64,000 nucleotides of DNA from Pycnopodia helianthoides (taxonomy: Eukaryota > Echinodermata > Asteroidea > Forcipulatida > Asteriidae). Made by a program: the position numbers and the translations under genes. The notes beneath the pieces were generated by a model. That model worked only from the letters and a program-made list of their open reading frames with translations, was not told the origin of the DNA and did no database searches. Of this stretch, positions 13,047 to 24,038 are shown in pieces. Position 1 is the stretch's first letter, and the number at the start of each line of letters is the position of its first letter. The stretch spans positions 8,078,583 to 8,142,582 of the forward strand of contig CM063258.1 in assembly GCA_032158295.1 (NCBI GenBank), given 5' to 3'.

Positions 13047-15537
13047 CCAGTCCATGTACACGTACACGTACATGGTCGTGCGATCCGACTTAATTGATAC
13101 AGGTTTGACTGCAACCCGGCGCCATACACGCGAGTGCACTTTGAGAGACTTTTGAATAACGGAATTCAAGTTACGGATTTATGGGATTGCGTTTTGTTGA
13201 ATTTCTTGGTTACAAACTGCCTTTTTTTTATTTTAAAGGCTTTCTGAACTTGTATACGGCCCCAATACCTAACAAAAATAATGTTTCCATCAATCAGAAA
13301 AATAGTCAAATTCAAGAACATTTTGCACGATTTTACTTTGTTATCTATTTATTTGTTTATTTTTTTTGCCAGCGAAGCGAGTGAAGCTGGCGTTAGACTT
13401 TGTGTAAAAAAATAAAGAGACAGCACAACATGTTGTTTTCTCGAAAAACGTGTGTAAGCAAAAGAAGTGCGTGGGAAAGCAGAACAAACATTGAACCCGT
13501 ATATGCTCTGTTTCCTCGAAAAAATGTGAACACTTATTTCAATGAAATTTACACAAGAAAGTTTAATGACGTGTTCCTTTTATAGAAGCCTGAGAAATGG
13601 AATGTGTTTTGATTCTACTGCTTCTTCCGAACAGCAATGTTTATGTTGTACCTTTAATAGTTCTTCGGCTCGTAGAAGTTTGGAGGTTTTAATGGGTTTG
13701 TGTTTGTCATGGTGGGATTTCTTGGCTTTGCTGGGTTTTATGTTGTAATCTTTTGAGACCATGTTTCCAGTGAATCATCCTTGTAAAGTAGGCCTATACA
13801 AATGTTTTTTTTTTTAAGAATTAAAAACAAATAGGATTGTTGTATTAGTGAAACAATGTTTATTCCCCTCGATATTACAAATGTTATGAATATGATTGAT
13901 CCACTTAGAATATGAATGGCTATACAAGCTGTCCGTGGTAGTATAACCTTCAAATTTCTTCATTAGGTAAATGGCAATACAACTTCAAAAAATAACATTA
14001 TCATACGTTATAGCATCCTCCTTCTCATGGAGCTGGTATACCGTATATATTCCCATCACAGTCACCTCGGTTCGCCTTTGTCCGCTCGCCGTGTTCTTTT
14101 CTCAATGTAAGTCAGTATAACACGATAACAAAGAAATACCACAATGGCTTGTCAGTAGTCCGTAACCCGACGATGAGTATTGTATTCCTCCAACATGTGC
14201 ACCAGGCATCTACTAATCCTTGAAGGGAACGATCCACGCCAGAAAAAAGAAAAGAAAAATAAGAGGAGGGGGTCGAGAAAAGAGAGTAGAGAAAGGTTGC
14301 GTTAGATTCCAGCTGACTGGTTTCATTGTGCTCGGTCGGGGGAGAGAGAGCCGAGAAGGCGAGTGGAAAGGTGGTGTGGGGGGGGGGAGAAGGGATCCCG
14401 GCGGATGGGAAGGGGAGGCCTGCCTCAGCGAGCTCCATGGCTCTCGTGTCGGGAGCCCCGGCTCGGTCGTGATCGGAAGTCGGTTGTTTGGGGACATAAT
14501 AACTGCCCTGGGTAATGCTGGATTTCATTCACTGACGACTGTCCGTTTTTTTTTTCTTCTTTCCTTTTGTTTACCCTCCCCCTTTTTTTGAGAGAGAGAC
14601 AAAAGCAAAACTTTTTATTGAAGACCCGAGTCATTTTTTCTCTGAAGCGGTGAATATTACTATACATTGACCACTTCTATTGATATTAAAAGGTCTTAAT
14701 TAAAACAGTTTATTACACCGGAAATGAGAATCATTCTGTTGTCAATTATTCCAACATATACAGTTGGTTTTTTTTTAAATTTATTTCCTCTTTTCCGCAC
14801 TAAAATATATCAACAAAAATCAAATTTATTGTTTTTGGTTTTATGATGGTTGCAAGTAACACTCGCATAGAGGCCTTTACACAGCTCCTGATCCTCACCC
14901 GCAGAAACAAATTATACATGTTCGCGTCTCTTCGTCCTGTTCCGTTTCCCGAGCCGTTCTTTTTTCTCTCTCTCTCTGTGCAAATGATGACCCGTTCACC
15001 CTCCCTCCCCGTTCACTATTACGCGCAGTGCGAGACAAACTGCCTTGAGGTAGATGCGACAAGATTCGGCAGGGATAGACAACCGTCGCGTCCACTTTAA
15101 CCCTATGCAGAGCGGCTGGTGCGTATACATGCAAGCGAGGCGGAGTGCGCCTGCGCATGGCTTGAAGGGCTTTTCTACTCGGCAGATGAGCACATTCGTG
15201 TCATTCGGGTACATTTTTTTTTTTAAGACAACAGCACGTTTAACACAATTTAAAGCTGTGTATCTCAATAATGTATTCTTCTTTTGTTTGAAACTTGTTC
15301 ATAACACCCTGATTATTTTCTGCGTCAACATTCAGTCTTTGTAATTATGTCAATATTTCACACGAGAGAGGGCGCTGTGCTCATTAACGGATTATACAAA
15401 ACACTGACATCAAAATATTTAATTAACAGTGGCATGACAATCGAATTCGGAGTTTGTGGCTCTTAACCAGCCTATAGCTTCCTGAATAATCAGAGAGTTC
15501 CATTTGAAATAAACTCATAACAGAACTCAATGACTCT

Positions 15538-15934
15538 TTAAAGGAACATTACAGAATTGGTAAGAAAAAAACTTGTAAAATATACTTTTTGATCACAGAT
15601 TTACATAAAACTTACACGGTCTAATGATGATGATAGTAGAAAACATCTCTTTTAAATATTTCTGTCTGAAATGGCAAATTTGATGAGAAATGAATAAACT
15701 AATTTTCCGATTTTAGTTTATCGCTCAGTGAGCGTTTTATTCATTTTGTTGAATCTATATGATTTCATACAAAATGTGTAATCGGTTTTTCACTATTTTC
15801 TCGTGACCCAGATGGCCGATCGATCTCAAATTTCTACAGGTTTGTCAGTTTATGTATATGGTGGATTACATACAGTGCTTACACTGCCAGCAACTGTTTT
15901 GTTAGCAAAAAACAATTCTGTAATGTTCCTTTAA
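15538..15934 (+). mobile_element. TTAA MITE family A, copy 1
   Basis: This is a 397-bp element with terminal inverted repeats beginning TTAAAGGAACATTACAGAAT and ending in the complement, plus an internal GCTCAGTGAGC hairpin. There is no coding capacity. The TTAA ends are compatible with Kolobok or piggyBac transposition; the AGG termini favour Kolobok. Confidence 0.85.
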
Positions 15935-16362
15935 TGTATTGAACAGTGCTCGAGCCACGAGCTTCACTAGCTGCCTACTTAGATATGCTGAAATGAATTG
16001 GCAATAGTCCCCCCCCCCAAAAAAAAAAAGATGCTTGATTTGAGGGCTTTGCGGACATTCAGGGCTTTCATTTGAGCGTATAGAGCAAGGACATTCGAGG
16101 TATGCGGGCAATCTGTGGTACACAACGGTTGCATTAGACACAATATTATGAGCAGAAATAATATTTATTTCATGTGCTTTTTGCTCGAGAAGCCTAGGCT
16201 TCAAAAATGAGGAGCAGGATGGTTGATTTACAAAAAAGAAAATGAACATTTTCTTTCATATTTTTTTTTTTTTTTTTTAAATCTGATACTCATAACCATA
16301 AGTTGAACCTTTGATTGAAGGGTTCGAGGCTTTGTAAGATCAGTGGCATAAGGGTGGGGGAC

Positions 16363-16440
16363 CGTGCCCCTAAATGGGTGTCCGTGCCCCCCCTGCCCCC
16401 TTTCCCCATTTGAAATGTGGACTTTTGAGATTTGAAGTTA
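16363..16440 (+). repeat. Family E repeat, copy 1
   Basis: GTGCCCC...CCCCATTTGAAAT followed by GGACTTTTGAGATT matches the segment at 59,815-59,880. Confidence 0.45.
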
Positions 16441-17490
16441 CCCGAATAAAACAGTTACATTTCGTAAGCTTTTTGGGTAGTATTTATAGTGTTCTCAAAA
16501 CTATTTACGAAGACAATGTCATTTGTTTTACCTCCAAGGAAGATTATCTACCGAAAAAAGAAGGAAAATGACATAAAGAGAGCGCTGAAAGGGGCTTGTT
16601 TAGGAACAATGCAAACATAAACTACGGTTTTAATTGGCCAGAAGTGCCCCCTAGAAAAAATGGTGCACCTCCCTTGTGCCCCCCCCCTTAAATTGTTCCC
16701 TAGTTTCGGCGCTGTGCAAGGGGGAGCTAGATACTTACAATCTCTCTCTCTCTCTGACACGGGAACGATTTCAGCAACACACTTAATAAACCGGGTAAGT
16801 GTGTACTTTACAAGGCCCCCTTATTTCTTATGTTGGCGGTTGACTGTTCCCAATGAGTTCGCCGAGACTGCTCAAATGACACTTTGTGCTTTAAGGGTGA
16901 CGGTGTCCCCCATCACTCGGTCCTTTGAACCGGCCGGACATTCGACGAATCTCGATTGATTTAAAAACAATATTGAGGCGCAGCGGCACTGCGGGTCACG
17001 GAGAGGGAGACAACGTGGGTTGTGCTACAGTAAAACACCGTCCACGTATAAACACTGCCGTCTATTCTCTTTTAGATAAACCGATAGCTCGACTATATAA
17101 CTTGTCGGATATTCTATAGCCCAAATCGCCAAAAACACAAGCACGTGTGTGAGATTCGTCAGTTTTCATATATACCGTCCAACACCCCGCAGCCAGCGGC
17201 ATGGAAAGGGTAAAACAATACGTAGATAATCAAAACTGGAGATGCTATCGACGCATCCGAAATTGCAAAATGCCCAAAACCTTGATACAGTGCAATTTCG
17301 CCCAACTTCCCCCCACAAAAAATAATAATAAAATAGAAAGATAGACTAAAAATAAGCGGATTTTATTGCGTTTGGTGCCGTTTAAATTTCACCCGCATTG
17401 CTGGCGGGGGTCTTGTGTGTGTATGTATGTGCTATCACCCCCCGTTTGTCTTCAGATATTTTTTTCCCCCTGTCAAACTACTGCCCTCCC

Positions 17491-17520
17491 TTCTTCTTCT
17501 TCTTCTTCTTCTTCTTCTTC
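17491..17520. repeat. TTC microsatellite
   Basis: Ten uninterrupted TTC units. Confidence 0.9.
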
Positions 17521-17848
17521 GTTTCACGGAGGTTTGCTTCATATAAAGAGGTGATTATTTCTCTCTATATGAGTTTCCTCCCCCTTCTCCTCCGAGTATT
17601 GCCTCTGGAAACACCTGTATATAATTTAATACCGTAGTATTATATAAAAATGGCGAAACACGCAGATTTAGTGGTTGTACTATTATAGTTTAAAGGTGAG
17701 GTGAATACAACCTTTGCAAAGTAAAGTGGGCAACGGCCGCCGGCCCATGAACTGTGGCAGAACTATACACAAAAACCCGCTTTGTTGAGTCACTGTATTT
17801 TTTCATACTAAAAAGAAAAAGGAAAACTATAATTTGCTTTGAGGTTAT

Positions 17849-18124
17849 TTAAAGGAACATTACAGAATTGGTTTTCTCTAACAAAACAGTTGCTGGCAGT
17901 GTAAGCACTGTATGTAATCCACCATATACATAAACTGACAAACCTGTAGAAGTTTAAGATCGATATTTCTCATCAAATATGACATCACGTCGGGATCACC
18001 AGTTTTTGTGGTAAGGGTTTATTAATTTAGAAAACCTTACCAAAATTTAGGTAAAGTCAGCCTGCATCTGCCGAGGCCCATTTTACAAGTTTTTTTTCTT
18101 ACCAATTCTGCAATGTTCCTTTAA
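17849..18124 (-). mobile_element. TTAA MITE family A, rearranged copy 2
   Basis: Both TTAA-anchored ends of family A are present, in inverse orientation to copy 1. The middle is replaced by unrelated sequence (about 17,985-18,085), giving a 276-bp derivative. Confidence 0.75.
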
Positions 18125-18193
18125 TATAATAATGTTAGAGCTGTAGTGTTCCTTTTCAAAATACCACAAGGATAGTTCAGGCCCGATGTTTCA

Positions 18194-18358
18194 TTTTAAA
18201 AGGGCAAGGGCACCAAGGCGTTTTCTCCTTGGTTAAACAGGGCAACTTTAACACCTTTAAAAGGGCAAGGGCACCAAGGCGTTTTCTCCTTGGTGAAGGG
18301 CGCCTCACTTTAAAAGGGCAAGGACACCAAGGCATTTTCTCCTTGGTGAAGGGCACCT
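18194..18358. repeat. Three-unit ~55-60-bp tandem repeat of hairpins
   Basis: TTAAAAGGGCAAGGGCACCA, with a CCAAGG ... CCTTGG hairpin, repeats at about 18,194, 18,254 and 18,309. Confidence 0.8.
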
Positions 18359-18816
18359 CTATGAAGAAAATTGTAAATTTGTATTGGAATATTTCAAGGG
18401 GCACCGAGACAATGACAAGGGGCAATGGAGGCAATTGCCTCCGTTGCCTTCGTCAAGTGTCAGTTTTGTTGGCGGTCTCCATGTTAAAGTCAGTTGACAC
18501 GCCTCGTTCTCTCCCCAGTGCCTGCACATGATAATTCAAGGTCTATATTATCAGAAGACCTTATGATGGCAGCGGGTTTCATGGGGACAGTGTTTGTAGT
18601 TCGGTTCACCGAGCTATACAAATCTGATCATGCACTTTATAGTTCGTATATTGGCCAACACTGCTGTCAACGTTGTCGAAAATGGTTACCTGAATCTGAT
18701 GTTTCAATGTTGCTGCTCCAAATGAATCCCTTAAACCATAATTGTATGCCAGGGATTGGGATAGCAAGACTGAATTTTCCAGAGTTGTTCTTGTTTATGC
18801 AGAGCTGCCCATTCCT

Positions 18817-19188
18817 TTAAAGGGGGGTATACTTTGGTAATTACTCCAAAAACTAATGACCATAAAAAACTTACTTGGCAAGAAGCACTGCAGCTGTTGA
18901 CAATGTATACTTTTGAGAAACGATTCCCTTCAAAGGTATAGAGAAAGGGATTCAAAAACATTTCAATCTAAGAAACGTTTCTACATGAAACGTTTCTCAG
19001 ATGGTGTATTCCAATGACGGATTATTCTTCCTGCGGTGGACATAACCGCTCCAGTTTCTCGGCAATATCTCCAAAACGCAACCACCTTCCGAACTAAACT
19101 TTCACATGTTCGTTTCATTGTATATATATCTACATGTATATAGGATTAAAACAATCAAACGGTTCCAAAAACCAAAGGTTTACTTTAA
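18817..19188 (+). mobile_element. TTAA MITE family C, copy 1
   Basis: 372 bp between two TTAA sites. The interior carries the family C block AGAAACGTTTCTCAGAT and TCCTGCGGTGGACATAACCG. Confidence 0.7.
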
Positions 19189-19828
19189 TTGCCGTTAGGT
19201 GTGTTAAAATTGTGTGTGTGCCCTTATTCTGCATACTTTGTGTTGATGTTTTAATGAGGATTAGTGATTATTGATATAACTTAATTTCGTTTGTCACAGA
19301 AGAAACGTTTAGCTCATTGGACCCTAGTCGTTTTTATATCCGGTCGTGTTCTTTACAACGACTATTCATCAGGTAAATCATTACATACCCTGCAATGTCA
19401 AATGTCACTTTCTCTGTGTCCTTATTACGTCGTGATCATTTGGTCATGACGGCTGATATAATGCTCATTACAACGACGTATTACTAGTCTGTGATTACAA
19501 GTTGAGCTCTACGTAGGCATATAATGCAACGAGTGTGTCTCATGGAATATTAGTGGGGTACAATCTCAACGACGACCTTTCTGCATTGTAACTAAATGGG
19601 TCATAACGGTTTTGTTATATCCGAATTCCATTACAGCGAACGTTCAATACAACGGTATTTTAAAGAGACTGTACATCTTTTGTTTCTGAGAGGGTTCGGT
19701 TAAAGCCTCTAGTTTTACCAGAAATCATGATCAACTTAACAGGAGAAAATGTCATTGACATAAACGCACCTGTTAACGTGTAAAATTAGTAATTTTTGAG
19801 TATTATAGGACAAAAGTTACATCAGGTC

Positions 19829-20124
19829 ACCGCGGTCAAAGTGGTTAGAATGCAGGACTTGCAAAGGTTGTGCGTTCGAATCCTATACCAAGCTAAGCGC
19901 TGATTTCACACATGATTAGAATAACTATTATCGTCTACTTACTGAATCACAACTTCTTGATTTGTGCAATTCATAATCGTGGACGTTAAGTCAATGTTTG
20001 TATAATGAGAGATTGGCTGTTGCCAGCTTGGTGTTTATATCCCCTTGTGGGAATTTGCTGAGTTCCCTTGACGGGAAGATCATCTAAACAAACAAACAAA
20101 CAAACAAACAAACAAACAAACAAA
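19829..20124 (+). mobile_element. tRNA-derived SINE with CAAA tail
   Basis: The head has an A-box-like GGTCAAAGTGGTTAG and a B-box GCGTTCGAATCCT. A ~170-bp body follows, and it ends in an (AAAC)n tail. Confidence 0.65.
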
Positions 20125-20524
20125 GACTTCATCTGAAACATCAATCGCTAATTTTTCCCGAAACCACCAATAAATGTCTTTCTATATAAATGTTTATACT
20201 TTACAAAATACTATCTAAGTTTAGGCCTAACTAGCCAAAAAGTTCAAAACCCCATGTCAAGTATAACTGTAACATCTTCTTTTGTTGCGTCTATTTTTGC
20301 ATTATAATTATCAGGTCACGATAAAGGTAGTCGTCATGTACGCTCTAATAACATGCATGGATAGTTATGATTATGAGCCCATTTTCACATAGCCAGTAAG
20401 CATACAAATCTTGCTTAACAGAAATGTTATGCCCTTACTGGTTACCGGTGCCATTATTTTGCTTACCAAATAGATTTAGTGGCCCATGTTTTCTGCTCAA
20501 CAGCTTTTTTTGTTTGCCCTGCTT

Positions 20525-20722
20525 GGGCCAAATTTTATAGAGCTTCCTAAGCAGAAAATATTGCGAAACAATGACCTGCTATACAGACATGAGCGGGATA
20601 CCAGTCACAAATTGTACATTGTGGTATGGTAGTCTGGCTGGTGACCTTATTCTGGTAAGCATAATTTGTGTGTGCTTAGCTACTCTTTGTGCTTAAGCAG
20701 CTCTAAGAAAATTGGGACCTGG
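20525..20722 (+). mobile_element. Palindromic MITE family D, copy 2
   Basis: Family D interior with degraded ends. A second, more diverged half-copy precedes it (about 20,380-20,524, CTTACTGGTTACCGG), so the pair is compound. Confidence 0.68.
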
Positions 20723-23042
20723 TGGGGATTAATCAAACGCACCCAAATGGAAGGTCGTTGCGCGCTGAGGTATCAGTACTCTTGTGTGAAGTACAGAAAT
20801 AGTTTGACTGAAATTAATTAAAACACGTCATCTCGAAAGCTTCGTTTTTTTCTGAAAGGAAGTATGTAGGTCTGGGCACCATACTAGTGTGTTATTTATG
20901 CAGACCCTCTTGAATTTCGCTCAAAAAAGTGTCTGGTCTTCTGCTGTTTTTTTTTTTTTTTTGCCGGTTTTTTCCCCATCACCGAAGGCTTTGTGTGTCT
21001 ATCAGAGATGCCATGTTCCGAAAGGTCACTGTTTCATTTGAGTGACAGAGCTTTTGCCAGAGTTTGGAGTTCCATACCTTTAGAGGAATATATTTAAAAT
21101 GTATTGAATCTTAAGACTTTTCCATGCATTGACGGATATCCCCCCAAGTATATGGTTAGGCGCCTAATGTGTGCATGTATTAGCAAGAGCTGAGTTAAAC
21201 GATGTTTTACGAATAACTGCTCGTCAGTTTGGCTGGAAGAGATTAAGACGATGGTTCAAGCCAATGGTTTCTTCACTCTTCCCGCGATTATCGAAATCGC
21301 CTCACAAAAATCAAAAGTATTATTGTTTTCTCTATTACTGGCATGTTATCAATACCTCGTGGGGACGACCTTGGGAGAGAAATGAACAATCGTGTAATGA
21401 TGCACATGGGAAAACTTTATTTCCAGGGGTAACAAGCTGACACTCTCCCGTGCTTAATGTTTAGAGATGTACCTCATCTTGTCTTGTCATTTTACTGATG
21501 ATGGTTTTCCTGTCATTTTCTGAGGGATTTTTACGATCTATACAAAGCAATCAAGTGAGGTAAAATACAGGCAAACCTGACGTGGATTTCTCACGCAACT
21601 CCGCTTCTACAACCCGCCGCGCGGACCCAACCCCGCGAATTGATTTCAGTTTGCCCGGCGATCGCTCGCTTGATTCGAATTCATTTCTCACGGCTCACGG
21701 GCTATCACTGCGCAAACCACGCTCGGCTAGCGATTTTCGGTTATAAATCCGACGATTTTGTCATCCTAATTGACGCATTATCGTGGCAAAATTGGAAAAT
21801 AACAAGTGATCTAGACCTGGGCACTGGTGCGTGGAACAACGGCAGCAGGTACTCGCGTTTGTCGGTGAGAGGAGTTTCTCTTTTTAACGGGCCTTGACGG
21901 TTCACCGGTCAAACTCGCCCGGCCTCGTGGGGGGGAGAGGGACTGCTTTGACCGCCTGGAGCTGCCCGTGCGTGCTGCCGAAAACATTTTAGTCTCGCGT
22001 TTGTCCCCGGGCGGTGCAGCTGTAACGATTTTGTTCAGAGGAGGGAAAAGGTGTGGATGTTTTAGCGAAATGATATTTTTCTAGAAAGGATCTTGTGTTT
22101 TCCAACAACCCCGGGGCATGTAAAGAGCTGTACGCAGCTTAACTTGCTTCGTGCGGTTTGATGCGGATGAGAAAAGAAAAAGCTGTCGTCATTGTGTTAC
22201 ACAAAGTTTTTTCTTATTTTTACTCGAATCCTGACTGTTAAAGGATACGCCGTAGAGTGTAATGTTTAACTTCTCCTTCAAGATCATCTTTTTACTTCCC
22301 ATCGAATTTAAAGAGGGCAAAGTTACAGTCACATAAGTCACAGTATACCCGAAGAAGCTAGCTTTTCTTCCCCGCGTTTGATTACATTTTTTCGTGGCTA
22401 TATAGCAAACCTAATGCACTGCTTCATTGCGTGCACACGAAGCTGCAATAAAAACTGAATTAGGCCCTGCTTTAGAGTCAGTAACGTATGATGTGCGGAC
22501 AATGTTCAATAAATTAATACAAGGGACAGATGTGTTGGGGGCATATAAATTGATAATCAAGGCGTATGATATTGCAACCAACAACGGCTCCATATGAAAA
22601 TTCACTCTGACATACGCACGCTCACAATGTTTTACAAACTGGTGTGTTTCGAGTATTATATTATCTGCAAATGCATCTAAATTGATCCACAGATGTGGTT
22701 CATGAAAAGCAACTCGCTTCAGTATTTTTTTATTTTTTTAATTATTATTTTAGATGGAGGCCCTATAAACCCATCACAGGTTACGTCATTTTCCTATAAT
22801 CGTCGTTATGCGATGCCCAAGTTTCCTGGCGATTCCACCTTCCCCTGTTGTTGCGCTCTATACCCACTCTGACCGTAGAGAAAGGACCACTTATTTGCTC
22901 TACGGTTCGACCCACAACCACGAACTACATTGTATACATACAGGAGAGCCATTGACGAGGGCTTTCAAACAGTGTTACATTACTAATATCCTGAATAAAT
23001 GCAGTGCTCAGCAATGCCCGCTGTTTGAACTACTGAGCTGCC
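20723..23042. other. No supported gene; GC-richer island at 21,590-22,030
   Basis: The island has a higher CpG content than its surroundings and homeodomain-type TAAT cores (CCTAATTGACGC). It could be an enhancer or promoter but no exon is visible. Confidence 0.4.
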
Positions 23043-23435
23043 TTAAGGCAAAGTATACCTTTGGTTTTCTGGAACCGTTCGATTGTTTTAAGCCTATATA
23101 AAATGTAGATATGTACCCAAAAACTAACCTGTGAAAAGTTCATTTCAAAAGGTTGTAGCATTTTTTTTAAAATGTTGCTGAATATCCGGAGCGGTTATGT
23201 CCACCGCAGGAAGATTAATCCATAGTTGGAATACACAATCTGAGAAACGTTTCATGTATGACACGTTTCTCAGATTGAAATGTTTGTGAATTCCCTTTCT
23301 CTTAAACCACATTCCTTAGAAGGGAATCGTTCCTCAATATGTTTTACAATGTCAACAGCTGCAGTGCTTCTTGCCAAATAGTTTTTTATGGTCATCAGTT
23401 TTGGAGAAGTTACCAAAGGTGTACCCTATTTTTAA
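23043..23435 (-). mobile_element. TTAA MITE family C, copy 2
   Basis: 393-bp inverse copy of family C with TTAA at both ends. It shares the ACGTTTCTCAGAT and GGACATAACCG blocks (complement) with copy 1. Confidence 0.72.
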
Positions 23436-23458
23436 GCACAAAGAAAAAGAAAAAACCA

Positions 23459-23600
23459 AAAAGTATGCTTACCAGAATAATGGTATATGAGCAAAAATAC
23501 CATGTTCGGCTTTTTGTCTGGTATCCTGCTCATTTGACTAAGGCAGAAGATTGTTAAGCAATATCTGCTGCTTAAGCAGCTCTATAAAATTGGGCCCTGG
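23459..23600 (-). mobile_element. Palindromic MITE family D, partial copy
   Basis: Keeps one end (CTTAAGCAGCTCTATAAAAT then TGGGCCC) and the inner GGTATCCTGCTCAT block, with the other end truncated. Confidence 0.6.
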
Positions 23601-23845
23601 TGTCTTGTCGTCCAAAAATGACAGCCATGGCTGCCCGAATATATTTATGGGTGAAACGGTATACCATACGATACTAGTAACTGGTGGAAATAATATTAGT
23701 TCAGAGTGTCTTTATTGTTCATCCAACTAGGCCTACTTGTTGAATAATTCCACTCATCTTGTGGAGTTTTAAGCAGTATTAAGAAAAATTTGGCTTGTTT
23801 TCCGGCAATCGGTTCGATCCAGTAACGCGAACATGATATTCAGCA

Positions 23846-24038
23846 GGGCCCAATTTCATAGAGCTGCTTAAGCAGAAATATTGCTTAACAATGGCCTGCT
23901 TAGCAGAAATGAGCAGGATACCAGTTACAAATTGTACATGCGATATGGTAGTTTAGCTGGTAACCTTATTCTGGTAAGCATCATTTGTTGTGCTTAGCTA
24001 CTTTTTGTGCTTAAGCAGCTCTATGAAATTGGGCCCAG
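23846..24038 (+). mobile_element. Palindromic MITE family D, best-preserved copy
   Basis: 193 bp with almost perfect ends: GGGCCCAATTTCATAGAGCT at the left and the complement ending AAATTGGGCCC at the right. The flanks are CAG on the left and AGG on the right. Confidence 0.8.

Larger units (their letters stand above)
7269..15537. other. No supported gene
   Basis: AT-rich DNA with GA-rich (8,785-8,815; 14,240-14,420) and pyrimidine-rich (12,095-12,260) islands and a GC-richer segment at 10,620-10,920. Open frames are short and contain no recognisable domain. Confidence 0.6.
15935..17848. other. No supported gene
   Basis: Holds poly-T (16,261-16,279), family E copy 1, a CT run (16,741) and the TTC microsatellite. 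Nothing coding was recognised. Confidence 0.6.

Noticed and set aside
18194..18358. CRISPR-like array
   Set aside because: The units are contiguous tandem repeats without unique spacers, in animal DNA.
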